From Xylaria sp. FL1777 (taxonomy: Eukaryota > Ascomycota > Sordariomycetes > Xylariales > Xylariaceae): 64,000 nucleotides of DNA. The translations under genes were made by a program, and so were the position numbers. The stretch spans positions 62,001-126,000 of the forward strand of contig MU400514.1 in the NCBI GenBank assembly GCA_022578965.1, read 5' to 3'. This document shows, piece after piece, positions 23,823 through 35,864 of the stretch (within the stretch, counting starts at the first letter, position 1; each line of letters opens with the position of its first letter). The notes below the pieces were generated by a model. The model saw only the letters and a program-made list of their open reading frames with translations. It was not told where the DNA came from and made no database searches.

Positions 23823-24458
23823 TTATAGAAGGGCCACGGCACCCATAAGTCCACCGAGGGCTGCCGCGCCGGCCAGGACACCGGTGGGCCTGGCAGCGCC
23901 GGCAACGGGAATTGTCGAGGTAGGAGGGGCGCTAATGCTAGTGCCATTGGCCGCAGCTGTTGGGTAAGCGGCAGTAGATGCCGTGGTGGACGCGGTGCCG
24001 TTGGAAGGAGAGCCAGTGAATTCGCACAGCATGCCGGGGGGTTGGCTGGCGATGGAGTGGATGACGCTGGTTATGGAAGCGGCCTCTGATCCGGTGGCAA
24101 TGCACTTCGTGACGATGGCGTCATACGAGGCTATCTCGGTAGAAGCGTATTGGAGGAGACTCGCGCCCCATGCCCCGAACTCAGGCAACAGCGACGCAGG
24201 CAGTTCTTCGGCGACGCTGCATATCTTAGTCAAGTATGCCGCTGGACTTGCTAGGAGGCTGGAACCAGCGACAGAAGGAACAAGAAAAACACCGATATTG
24301 TCAAGGGCCGTCATGACCTCAGGAGCTGCTGTTGGAGCTTTTATAACAAGGGCGCTTACGGAGCTCGAGCATCCTGGATCGGGAAATGTAGTGCTGGTCT
24401 GAGCCATAGAGGCACCCGTGAGGGCAGCCACGGAGAGGAGGACCTTCGCGTTGTACAT
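23823..24458 (-). CDS. Small secreted GPI-anchored cell-wall-type protein
   Basis: This intronless gene encodes 211 residues. A signal peptide (MYNAKVLLSVAALTGASMA) is followed by QTSTTFPDPGCSS. The central domain of about 130 residues has four cysteines (GCSSS, KICSV, TKCIATG, GMLCEF), which could form two disulphides. Then comes a Ser/Thr/Ala-rich linker with likely O-glycosylation, and a hydrophobic C-terminus (GVLAGAAALGGLMGAVALL) preceded by small residues, as in GPI-anchor signals. It resembles fungal proteins annotated as infection-structure-specific or wall proteins, but that resemblance is from memory and carries no functional proof. The role is probably at the cell surface. Confidence 0.8.
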   Translation of the reverse strand: MYNAKVLLSVAALTGASMAQTSTTFPDPGCSSSVSALVIKAPTAAPEVMTALDNIGVFLVPSVAGSSLLASPAAYLTKICSVAEELPASLLPEFGAWGASLLQYASTEIASYDAIVTKCIATGSEAASITSVIHSIASQPPGMLCEFTGSPSNGTASTTASTAAYPTAAANGTSISAPPTSTIPVAGAARPTGVLAGAAALGGLMGAVALL

Positions 24459-26371
24459 GATGTCTGTTGACTAGAGCAGCTCCAAGCTTCAGGGTGTTTT
24501 GCTAGATATGAGGATAGGTGAGGTGCTGAGGAGTAGTGTGAGTTAGAATTATACGTAGAGCCTTTTATATTTCAGAGTAGCCCTCGTCGAAGAGAAGCAC
24601 ACCCATGTCGACATTGAGGCCAAATTAACAAACACAGTATGTGAAATTACCAAGAAACACATCCTAGTTAGATTTGCGGGGTGTATGAGTTGGCTTGTTA
24701 AAGTACCCTATATAAAGCTTATGCTTGACATAGCAGACTACGGGCCAAGCAGTGTACTGGGCTAATATTCGGAAGCTCGGGATGGGTGTATTAACGGACC
24801 ATGAACGTACCTTCAGGGGACATATCCCAGCTCCAGGAGGTACACGTTAACCTGTAGGAGGCCAATTTATGCCCTTTGGGAAATAGTATAAGGAAACGAA
24901 GTGTAATTTGTACTTGCTCAGTAACTGGCACGATACACCGCGGTCAGACCATGAGTGAGATCGAGACACTATGATCATTGAGCGCTCATTGCACATTGAT
25001 TGATCTACGAGTGGGTCCTTGGGCTCGTAATTGTGAAGTCGGATCGATCTACACGATCTACACGTAGCATCTCGAACCATCCTGCCGTGCCAAAAGACAT
25101 GGGAACTGGTGTAACAGAGTTGTTGGTTCATGTAATTACATTGCATGAAATGTATTATTACCTAATAAAATATATATCTTTCAAAAAATAAATCCATGTC
25201 ATCACTGTTAAAAATATACCACGTTACCGTATTAGCTACCTTCCCAAGAAGGATGCAGAATAACCAAGGTGAAGGCTTGGCTACCTCAAGTGAACTATCT
25301 ATATATGGATTACCGTGGTAAGTGGGTAACTCGACTACTTACTTCACCGTAACTTATATATTTACTGTAAGCTGATATTATATGCTTGATTATCGAAGTA
25401 GATATTTTTAAAAAATAAAAATAAAAATTGAACTACCTACCACTCATGTTTTCTTTTCTTTTCTAAGTGGTGCTTAATCCATGTTTGAAGTGTAAAAGTG
25501 ACTAGCTTCTGCTGGACCCAAGCTTATGAGAGGTATCAAGAAAACAAACAGTCCACACATGCTAGCGCTAGTTATGTATGCTTATATGCTTATTGATGAT
25601 TCATCGGACTTGTTGGTTCTTTGTCACGTGAGTGGACCATACGCTAGATCACGGCACAGCTTTAGACGGCACGGCAAGAAGGAGTGCTGGTTCTTTCAGA
25701 AACGTCCTAAGTGTGCTAGTAACGGCAATTTTTTTGGGCAAAAAGAAGTTCAAGCTCTCTATGTCTATTGTCTCTCATTTTCTTTTCTCCATGAATCATA
25801 AAGTACAACACTTATTAGTGCTATGTTCTCATATTCGGAATAGCCTCAGTCTGTTGAGTCTCTAAACTAGCCGATGCTGCTTGGTGTATATACGGCGGCA
25901 AACGAAATGGCCAATAGGAACCTCTCCGCATATCCGAGAGCAAGGAGAGCGTCCCTGTTCCTGACTTACCCTGACCTGCATATTAGTAGTGTGCGTCCCT
26001 TGCAGGATACTCGTCTCCATTACGGTGCATATCGCTACCTTTGTTAGAAGCAAGACGGAATGAAACTTCTCACACCGCTATGAGCCACCCAAATTCTACC
26101 ATTTTAGATCCTCACTTACTGACGGTAGGTATTCTTTGAAATGTAGAGAATAAAGTATATAGTCCTCTGTTTCAAAAGATTTGAAATTTATAGTTGTGCT
26201 CTGCCTGTATATATATCTCAACGAATAGATAAATGAATAGAATACTAATTGACGTTATAGAAAAATAAATAGTAACATATAGGACAAGACAAAACTGGTG
26301 GAGACAATACCTAGGTATGGAAATAGAATATCGGAGCAAAAAAGCAATCAAAAGTGAAGTTCAAGAACATT
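24459..26371. other. 1.9-kb AT-rich spacer
   Basis: No supported gene. The frames at 25526-25801 and 25632-25865 overlap each other without motifs. Long A/T stretches occur near 25140-25440. The low GC could reflect RIP-mutated relics, but no transposon motif is left that I can recognise. Confidence 0.45.
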
Positions 26372-26460
26372 GGCGTTACCAGGAATCGAACCTGGGTCTA
26401 TTCGGAGCTGAGCAGTGCGATAGCCACAACGAATTGTACTAACCACTATACTATAACACC
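26372..26460 (-). tRNA. tRNA-His (GTG) with an intron
   Basis: Read on the minus strand, the 5' end GGTGTTA pairs with TAACGCC at the 3' end as the acceptor stem. The anticodon stem is ATTCG with CGAAT, and the loop TTGTGG/C carries anticodon GTG. The T arm is CCAGG-TTCGATT-CCTGG. An 18-nt intron (26406-26423) lies after position 37, the standard site for eukaryotic nuclear tRNA introns. The mature length is 71 nt before addition of G-1 and CCA. A run of four T lies about 19 nt downstream (26350-26353) and five T at 26339-26343, suitable as a Pol III terminator. Confidence 0.92.
26406..26423 (-). other. tRNA-His intron, 18 nt
   Basis: The intron lies between anticodon-loop positions 37 and 38. 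Removing it restores a seven-base loop and a five-pair stem. Confidence 0.85.
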
Positions 26461-27268
26461 TGACATGATAACAATTTTCATTGCTAAATAACTATATATA
26501 CAACTATGTTTTACTTCCCCACTTAGAGGGTCTAGTACCAATTAAGTTTAGTGCATTCCATACTACTGCATGGGTATGCATGTTGGCAGTGAAGACGACA
26601 AGATATGTACACATATGGGTTGTATAGAGGGGATAAAAAGGTCTTTAGAACTGTTGGGTCTTTCTAATGCTTACTATTAGGGCCAATTGGGAGGGATTTT
26701 TGTAGAGGTCAGTCATAATTAAACATAGTGGCAGTTATAGCGAGACTTGACTAAGCGCGCCGAAGGTCCTTTAATTACCCTTCAACGGGAATAAAACCAC
26801 AAATTCTAGCAGAAATTAAGAGATATTTCTTGCTCTGCAAACAACGGAATCTTTCTTATCTCACTGGACAAGGCTGCAAAATTTTAGGACTCGTGCGACG
26901 TCTGTTCATTTACGTGGTTGGATGTTTGCTTGTTTGGACACTGCCGGGTAGAATAGGCTAAAGGTTTCTTTTCTCTTATTGCTCTTCTTCTTCCTCTCCC
27001 TCTCTTTCTCCTTCTCATTTCGCCTCGTAAGTCAGCTTCGGTATCGTCAAGAGCGAGAAATCCTAGTTATATATACAACAAGGGCTTATTCATCTACAAT
27101 CATCACGACCTAACCTTTCCGATCTCGACACTCACGAGATCAAACTCCTTACCCGAAAGCTTTCCAAGTGCTCGTCGTCACTCAGATAGGTAAAAGCTAC
27201 CTCATCCACTCCCTCACTCAGTCCCTCACTCATTCATTCATTCAAAATGGAAATGGAGCGTCCATCCG
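26461..27268. other. Spacer with promoter-like pyrimidine tract
   Basis: From 26980 to 27020 the plus strand is a C/T tract (CTCTTCTTCTTCCTCTCCC). It is followed by UTR-like sequence and TCACTCATTCATTC repeats to 27245. This looks like a plus-strand promoter, yet the only nearby gene is the 3' end of the receptor on the minus strand. Confidence 0.4.
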
Positions 27269-30200
27269 TCATATATCCATCTCTTCTTCACTATACCGCA
27301 GACACGAGGTATATACATCAACCGTTACCCTGAGCACCCAGTTCTGCCACCCGGGAAACATGACCATGGGCTTGACCAGGATGACGTTCCCCGGCCGAAG
27401 GGACCTCACCCACGCCGCCTGATCGCCCTCGTCGCCCTCGCCGCCCCAGACGACCCGGTGCGTGCACCAGCGGCGCGTGGCGATCTGGTTCCTGCAGATC
27501 TCGATCGGTGGGCCCTGGGTGCCGTACGTCGTCGCGCTGTCGCGCATCGCCTCGCCGAAGACGCCCGCCTTGCGAAGAACACGTGAGTCAGTACTATCTC
27601 GTATGTAGGGAGGATTCTTCAGGGGTTTAGTCTCGGGAGCTAGCAGGGGCACAATACGCCTACTTGGGCGGTTTCGTGGCTCAAGACATGCGAAAGGGGG
27701 TTTTCCAGTGACTAACTAAGTGGGTGGGAGGGGAGGTATGGAGGTAGGATACTCGACTCACCTGCGCCGCTTCGGCCACGAACCACGTCCAGCTCCCCGC
27801 GCCCGGGTTGTCGCTGTACCCCTGGTCGTGCGACACGATGGTGAAGGCGACCCTGCGCACGGGGCTGCCGATGCGTCCGCGCACGGGCGTGCTGATGAGG
27901 AACGGAAGCGTCGGGTGGTGCCATTGCCGCAGCATCTGCTTCGTGCTCACCCCGATCCGCGTCGACGTCGTCTTCACCCAGTAGCCCGCTAGATCGAGGA
28001 TATACGCTACTAGATTTCTCTGGAGCTGCGTGTGGGACACGCTCGTTGTGGTGGTGGCGGCTGCTCCGCTGGCCGAGTCGAATATCTTCCGGAGACAGAG
28101 CGCTGCTTTGACTATGTCGCCGTCGCACTGCGGCCACTGCTGGAGACTTGAAGAACGATTAGTCGCTTCATCGTCGGCGCCCGGTAGCAGTTGTTTGCCC
28201 CATGGCTGGTCTTCGAGCCAGCGTATGGTAGCCTCGTCCAAGTTGTCCCAAGGTCTATCAGATTCCGGGCCCATCATCGCCATAGCTAGGACGGCGCTCG
28301 ACGATCGGCGCTGTAAAGCAGTAGCTAACGGGGTGAGGCTGCGCATGTTCTTGAGTGTGCCGTCGGAGCCAGCCGCGAGCAGCTTGGAACATGCGTCCCC
28401 TATATCATTCAGAGCAGCCAAGTGTAGCGGGGTGTCTTGGTCGCTATCCCGTGCGTCGATTTCAATGCCATCGAGCTCGAGGAGCGCTTCCAGTGCGTCG
28501 ATATTGCCCGTCAGAGCGGCGACGTGGAGCGGCGTCATCCCCTGGCGATCGCGAACATTATGCAGACTGGCGTTGCCTAGCTTTTTCAGTAGGAATTTCG
28601 TCGCGCCGCGTGACGTGCCGCTCGCGGCGTGGTGCAGCACTGTCGTGTCCTGATCCGATCGTGCTAGGAGCTCCGGGCCGACTTTGCTGAGGAGCAGCTC
28701 GACGACTGTCCAGTGTGCCACTTCCACGGCGAGATACAGGGCGGACATCAGCAACTGGTCGAACATGGGCCACTGGTGCTCGACTGCTTTGGCAATTATG
28801 TAGTCTACGGCGTGTATATTGCTTTGGCGCACCGCCTCTTCAAACGGGACGTCATCCTTGTTGTCCCGCATCCGCATCAGCTGCCACGCGAGCGGGTGGT
28901 CCAGCAGAGCCTTCAGTTTGAGCAACGGGGCCGAATCGGCTGCAACCGTGCGATTCTTGAACCCAAATGATGAGTCCATCACGGCCCAGTGAAGCGGTGT
29001 CTTGGAGAATCGATCAGCCGTGAAGCGGTTTCTCCAGATGTTCTCACCGGCCACCGCGTCGAAGTACCGTAGCACCCTCTGGAACACGGGATGCTCGGAC
29101 TCCTTCACGGCCACTACCAAGGGGTTGGCCCCGTATATGTCGTATCCCGATATGAGTTTGCCCTCGACGTCTTTCTCCACGATGGTGTCGATTAACATTA
29201 TCTTTGCGGCCACCGAGCTCGATCCTACGCCGCGGATCGCGAGATGCAGGATCGTTCCCGTCCAGTTCAGATTATCACCTACGCGTGAGGTAACATTGAG
29301 CTCGGAGTGTTCGAGCAATGTTCGCAAGGTCCCTACCGAGCCAAAGACGGCCGACACGTGAGCCGGTTGCACCGCCCAAGTATTGGTTTCTTGTGCATCG
29401 AGGTTTAAGGATGGGTCTTGGAGGAGTAAGTTTACGGATTTGACTGAGTCGCTGAGAGCAGCCCAATGTAGTGCGTTGCCAAAGGATTGTCTATCTGCAC
29501 CAGGGATGCCCTGTGTGTGTTGCTTAAACCACTGGATTGTCAGGGGAGTATCTTCTAAGATGTCCCCCGCCTCAGAATTAACCGGCGTGATGACGTCGTA
29601 GAAGGTTGCCAGGTCCATGGCAGATACGTTCAGATTTCCGACAGGATGGTGCGCTCCAGGCCACACTTGCCATTTCCTCAGCACAGTATGAAGAGCTGAC
29701 ACGGCGGCGCGATGTACTCTTACAGTACTCTTGAAGAATTTGCCCATTGCATCTAAAATCTCTTGGGCCAAGGCGGTGTCTACGGAGTCGGGGTGTGATA
29801 GCATCCTGTGATAATGCTGCCCAAAGTACGCCGCTGCGTACTGGAGGAAAGGTGTTGCACTATGAACCTCCCTGATCTCTGGCAGCGTGGCGTCGTCTTT
29901 GAGAAAGGGGTCATCGAAGCTGAGGAACGTAATGCAGGTTAGAGCGATACTGCCGTCCGTGCCTGCGAACAGCGATGTGTTCTTCTCAGCTTCAAAGTAC
30001 TCCTGTGTTGTGAAGTGAACGAATCTCACGATCTTGCTTTCCGGCTCGATGACAACGAGGCCGCCGCAGTACTCGATCAGAAGATCTGTTGAGACGATGT
30101 TGTCTTCGCTTAGCTCCGTATCGTCTTGATCGACGGCTAGTGCGTGGGTGAGTTCCGTCGAAGTCAGTGGCCTCATGGCGAAACAGACCCATTGGATTGT

Positions 30201-31689
30201 CCGCAAAGCCCATTCCCTGTTAGATGGGTGTTGGCTTTCAATGCGTAGGACGGCGTTATTGTATGTGTCTCTCATGGCAGTGTCGCCTATTGGGATGCCC
30301 TCTAACACTTTTCTCACCGCTTTGGGAGTGGATTCCAACGCCAATGAATCCATATGCAACTTACAGAGCAGAAAGCTTTGTGATTTTCTCAGCGATCAAT
30401 TGGCTTCATGACATCAGATCATACACTTACAGTCCCTGGGCTCTTTCGCTGACTATTCGAACAATCTCGCCCTCTAGATCCTGCTTCCGCTTGACATTAT
30501 CGGCCAGTTTTCTGGAATTGGTTATCCGGGTTCTGATATAGGCGTGCATGTCGACCTCGGCCGAGATAACCGTAAGCACACGTACATCTGTGAATCTTTC
30601 CAGATCGCTTCCCAGGACCCGAGATGTGATGAGAACATTAGCCCAGGGGTATAGCCGGGTAACATGATCCAGAAGAGTTTCTCGCTGTGCCTCGTTACAT
30701 TCGTCTAGCGCGTCAATCACCACGAACATGCGCTGGAACTTTCCATCCGTGAACTCCTTCTCGACAAACCCGTTGATTTGCGCCGCTGACAGTTTCACCC
30801 GACGGGCGTACAAGTCATTTTCGAGTTGGTCGACCTCGGTTTTGGAGAGATCGCGCTGGAGTATCAACTGCGTCCAAATATTCGCCAGCAGGGCTGTGGG
30901 TTCTTGGTTACGTCGCCGAAAATCGCAGTATACGTATGTTAGCCCCGTGTCTTTCTCTTTCTTCACAAAACCTTGAAGGTAGTCCACAACAATCGAGGCG
31001 ATAAAGGTCTTCCCAGAGCCTGGGGCCCCGGGGCACCAGAGCGTGGCGCCAGGTAAGCAGAGCCATTCTTGGAACGTGGGCGAGTCGATGAACCACTGGC
31101 CTGTCCCCGGCTGTCTTTGACTGAAGATTTCGTTCTGCTTCTCCGAGAAACTGACTGGCGCAAAAAAGTTCACCATGGTATTCATCATCTCTCGAATTTG
31201 TCGCCGCTCATTTTGTACCGTCATCGACAGTGTCTTTTGAACCGTCTTGATAACGTCTGGCAAGACAGAAGTATCTTGCTTAATTGAATCGGCCAAGTCT
31301 TTGACGTCCAAGGTCATCCATGAACTGATAAGACTACTCAATTGCGTTGCTCTCTCCATAACTTCTCTCATCTCTTTTCTCAACAGAGGCCACAACACAT
31401 CTCGAGATAGTCTCCGTAGCCGGCTATCAGGTCTTAATCTATCCGCTAAGTCATCGATACGCTTCTTCAAGTCATTGAGAGGTTGTACAAGTGGCATAGC
31501 AGCCTGGGCATTTTGGAGCTTGGTGTCCTTCTTCAACCTCAGCAGCAAGGGGGTTAGCGCACTACACTCGACCACAAGTTCGTCAGCCTCAGTTGGCGCG
31601 TGGGCAACATCGGTGCAGTATTGCACTAGCTTGGAGGTTGCTGATACCAGCTGTACGACCGATGCAACAACGCCAACAACATCGGCCAT
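27269..31689 (-). CDS. STAND (NLR-like) receptor: fungal N-terminal domain, NACHT, ankyrin repeats, C-terminal module
   Basis: Three exons (30431-31689, 27762-30375, 27269-27568) give 1390 residues. Residues 1 to about 160 (MADVVGVVASVVQLVSATSK) match the helical N-terminal domain common on fungal STAND proteins (PigL_N/Fungal_N). The NACHT NTPase follows: Walker A GAPGSGKT at 221-228, Walker B MFVVIDALDEC at 321-331. Then comes a winged-helix-like region (REWALRTIQWVCFAMRPLTSTELTHAL). Ankyrin repeats run from about residue 700 to 1110, clearest at TPLHVAALTGNIDALEALLEL and TPLHLAALNDIGDACSKLL. The last 140 residues form a separate module with SHDQGYSD, SWTWF and WVRSLRPGNVILV...FPGWQNWV, a pattern I know from other fungal ankyrin proteins. 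Both introns end with AAG. Such proteins act in nonself recognition and programmed cell death, so function here is inferred by family. Confidence 0.85.
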
Positions 31690-32722
31690 GATGTCGTGAC
31701 CTTTCGTTTAAGATCAGATTACGACGGTGGTGACATGCTTCCTCAAGAGGAGTAACCATTCGTATTTGTTCTCACACTGCCAGCCTTGCCAGCCACGAGC
31801 CCTGAAACATACCCTGGTCTGCGTGGATGACCGATATGCGTTAGCACCGGACATGCCATCGTTGAACGGCAGCGTTGACGCCCCAATTCGGTGTGCTAAG
31901 ATACCCTTGTTAGGCCTGCCTACCATTAACAACACCAGTTTATAGGTAACTAGTAGATACATTTACGGGGTATGCCTATGTAGTGTATGCTTAAGGTGGT
32001 AAACTTGCTGAGAGAGTTCTTTCCCACAAAAATAATGCTGATCATGCTTATTTTTAGCATATACAAGATTGGGGGCCAAAGCGGTATCGTTTAGCTGAAC
32101 TTCCCAATACTGTACGATTCAGCAAAGTGAATTTATCTATGGCGTTCTGCTCCTGGCTATCCTTGAGACCCCAATGAAGTAGCTCATGTTATACTCATAC
32201 ATATATATAGGTATTAAGACTTATTTATAGACTGCTAAAAAACTTAGTAGGTAGGTAACTTCCGCTTTCTCTCCCTTCGCCTTGGCCCTTTAGGGAGACC
32301 TGTCTCCCGCCTTGCCTTATTTCATAAGCACAAATGCAGTTGGAAATATTGTTGACGATAAAAGGAAAGAAAGGAGCAACGAGCCCCATCATACGCAATG
32401 AATCTTCTCATTCACTCATTTCTATCGAGTGACGTGCCATTTGCCACTAATGATTAAATTACTGCTCTTCCATATCTCCAATTTCCCACGATTTCGCCTC
32501 AAGCAGAGCGCGCGTCAATAACAGATCGTCAAGTATGGAAAGGGAATACTTGGATAGTAGGGAGAATATCTGCTATTAAACCCTTGACATATTAGCCAAC
32601 TTGCTAAAGACCTAAGTGGCGTATTTCTCGCGGTTGACGTCGTATCGTGTTCCATAGAAGCTATATATGAAAAGCTGGCGAAGGTGGTAGTATGTCCACA
32701 TTACCCCGGGACACAATATAGA
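31690..32722. other. 1-kb spacer upstream of the STAND receptor
   Basis: Contains the receptor promoter and the 3' flank of the Boi-like gene. It is AT-rich near 32200-32250 with one TAGGTAGGTA word. No gene recognised. Confidence 0.5.
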
Positions 32723-35700
32723 TTAGGCGCTCTGGGGTGACGATGTAAAACTTAAATCGCTTGGCTCGCTGCTGAATGTTGACTTGAGCATCGTAGCACT
32801 ACCTGTCGCTCTCTGTGCACCAGGCTTCTCTAAACCAGATACCGCACTATCGACTTCACCAAAGGTGATGCCCAAGCCACCTTTCTTGTCATCGTCGCCC
32901 TGCGCGCCTTCTTCTATCTTCTCGTCGAGATTCATCAAGGCAGGTGGCCGGTGACGCATCTGTCTTGCCTTGGCGAGAGAAATAGTCTTCTGTTGGTATG
33001 TAGAAGTCATTGGTTGGCTCTCGTCACGGTCGATGGTCGCCTTCATTAACGCCGCCATCCACGCCCGACCCTGCTGGAGATTGGGCACCGCAAAGTAGTG
33101 TACTGTTGGCTTGGTGAAGTTGACAGCCTTGGAGAGGCCGGCTCGAGGCGGCATAAGCTTGAATATGAACATCGAGTCAGTTCCTTTCTCGATAGCTGCC
33201 ACTGCGGCTGCGTCACTCTCAGCAAGAGTGGGAAGACTGCTATCCGCAGGCGTCATTGGCGTGTTGCTAGCACCTGTTAAGGTAGCATGTAGACCAGTCA
33301 AACGTTCATTATCAGCTGGTAGCACTCGGTGGAAGGAAATGTCAATTAATCCCTTTTCCTCGGTGTCATCTTCTGAATAGTAGTAAGAGAGTCTCCTTCC
33401 CCTCAGAACGAAGAGACGTGGTTTCCAAGTGGTCATAAGATGTGAATTCTTCTTTTTCATCCATCCGCTGTAATCTGCATCTTTCATTGCGTCTCGGGGG
33501 CCAATTTTCTGTAGGCCACGCAGATACGCGCTTGTCTCCTTCTTTGTCTTTTTCCCGCTTTTTCGGCTGCTAGCCGTTGTGGTTGAATATGGGCTCTTTC
33601 CGACATCAGGTGACTCTAGATCAAAGCTGGGGCCAGCCGAAGGAGTGCTGGATCCGGTCCTAGTCGGAGACTGTAATGGCGAGTCTTTGATGGAGTCACT
33701 TGGTGAACCAAATTTCGAGCGATCGGTGCCGGTAACGGCATCAGATATGGCTCGCAGTCCACCGAGTCCACCGAACCCAGCTATTCTACCGCTAGTGTTT
33801 GATAACCAATCACCTTGGCCACCCTGCCGGGCGCCTGGTGTAATAGGGGAAGCATGCACGTCATCAAGCTTCGTCACTGTAGGCGACGGGCCGTCTTTCG
33901 CTGGTGGTGATGGCCGATATGAATTTGTGGTGGTGGTAGAAGTATCTCGATGGTGGTCATTACCTGTGCCATAGTACATTTGCGCAGCTGATGGAGGGGT
34001 GGTATCTCGAGCAGAACCAACGCTTCCAAAATGGGAACGTCTTGACAGTGCTGTTGCACTTCTGACCCGTTGCTGTTCCGCATAGCTTGATTGAATAGCG
34101 TGGGAAGCGAGGCTGTCGCGCTTTTTAAGCACATTACGGCGACGTCCGTCTAGTTCTGTTCCAGAGAAATAGCCACGTTCAAGGTCAGCGGTAGAATCTT
34201 GGGAAATATCGGGATCAGATGCATTGGGGATGTCTTGGAAACCCGCCGAGGACAATGGGCGAGGCGGGTGTTGGGTGGGCGCGGCTCCCATTGTCCAATT
34301 TCGATCAAACGAAGGCTGTTTTTTGTGGGATGCTTCGGTCTGTGGAAAGGTCCCGGAGCTGGAAAGCTTGGGAGTTCCGGTAGCGGAAGCGGGAGGATTC
34401 ACGGTGATGCGGAAGTCGGTGGAAGAATGTCTCCGTGAATGATGAAGGTCCCGCACAGAAGCTGCTGATGGCCGTTTCTGATGAGATGGCCTAGTAGGAC
34501 TATCTAGGGGGCCCCTGGGAGAAATAGGACCACTGAGTGACATGGGTTCTACTCGGGGAGTCAGGGAGAGACGTTTGGCATGAATTGATGTCGGCCGGTC
34601 CTCTATGGGCGAAAGCCTCTGAGTGTTTGTTAAAGTGCTGGTTCGGCTCCTCCTCCTACCAGTTGCCCTAGAATCTTCCGACCCCGCATCGCTACCATAT
34701 GTTTGTCGTCGCGTGGCAAGACCATGGTTTACCTCGTCTTGCAGAGCCTTTATCTTCTGCCAGGTCTTCAAACGTCTCCCCACTGAACCCAGGTCGAAAG
34801 CCTTTAGAAAAAGCGAGGATTGGTCCATACCCAGAAGCACTTCGCCCGCAATTTCCTGATCCCGAAAAATTTCGCAGTGTTTCTTCTCGACTCCCATTGT
34901 GAACAGATACTCAGCTACGTCATCGGCAGTCCAGGCTTCGACTTCAGCACGGCTATGCGGGGCCTCCTCCTCCTCATCTGTTTCCTCGCCCTGAATATAA
35001 GAGAGCCGATCTTGCATCTGAGAGCTGTATTCACTACCAGAGTCTGTCGCATGATGCGCGTTGCCGTTTTGCGGGGACGAATGCAAATCAGTTATATGCT
35101 CATTGATGACAGTTAACGTATCGTGAAGAACTTGGCTATCCTGACTTGATGATGGGTTAAAGTGCGTAGTGGTATCGTGCCCAGTACCATAGTTGGACGG
35201 TTTGTTTATCACTTGTGCTGTTGGCGCAGAAACAGACCTATTCTCTTGCTTTGTGGAGCTCAAAGGAAGCGTAACTGGACTATGATCGCTGGTTAGAGAA
35301 GGGGTCGAGTTGGGGTTGGGTATCGGTTGCGGCGCGGGCGCGGGCGCGAGTGTAGGAGCGGGAGCGGGAGCGGGAGCGGGAGCGGAAGCTGGTGGTTGAG
35401 ATGGTCCCGCGAGCATGCCATTTGAGGGGTGGGCGAGAGAGGAGCCTGAAGCTGGCTTCGACACAACGACAGGCGCTGTGACGCCTTTAGGGGCTGCCCT
35501 CGTGTAGACTGTCGGGCAACATTTAGTCGACATGGAAGAACGAATAAGCGGGGGGACGCACCCTCGGGGAACAGGCCATTATTCCCATTGACCATGTGGC
35601 GACCCAAAAACCAGCCATCACCAAACTCATCGTCTCGTTCGATTAATTCTACCCGGTCGCCCTTAGCCAGGCTCAATTCATCAGAGCTCCTGGCCTGGAA

Positions 35701-35864
35701 GTCATCTGCGGCATAGTTATGTTTATTAGCGGCAGACGCATGATGGAGGGACGATGGAGGGCTAAGGGACGAGGGACGAAGAGGTACATAGTTCAAGACT
35801 CACGGATGACGACCAAGATATCGCCCACTTCAGGACGCCCTTCGGCAGGCTGCCTCGCTGCCAT
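32723..35864 (-). CDS. Boi1/Boi2-like polarity protein (SH3-SAM-PH)
   Basis: Three exons (35804-35864, 35562-35705, 32723-35508) total 2991 nt and give 996 residues. The start at 35864 gives MAARQPAEGRPEVGDILVVI, which runs straight into an SH3 domain (about residues 14-72: HDFQARSSDELSLAKGDRVE, DGWFLGRHMVNGNNGLFPE, VYTRAAPKG) that spans two splice junctions. A SAM domain lies near residues 258-330 (WTADDVAEYLFTMGVEKKHCEIF). A PH domain lies near 745-895 (DYSGWMKKKNSHLMTTWKPRLFVLRGRRLSYYYSEDD) with a long insert before its final helix (GRAWMAALMKAT). Proline-rich segments, including a (PA)n run coded near 35330-35390, separate them. Boi proteins link Cdc42 signalling and exocyst function to polarised tip growth at the plasma membrane. 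Confidence 0.93.
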
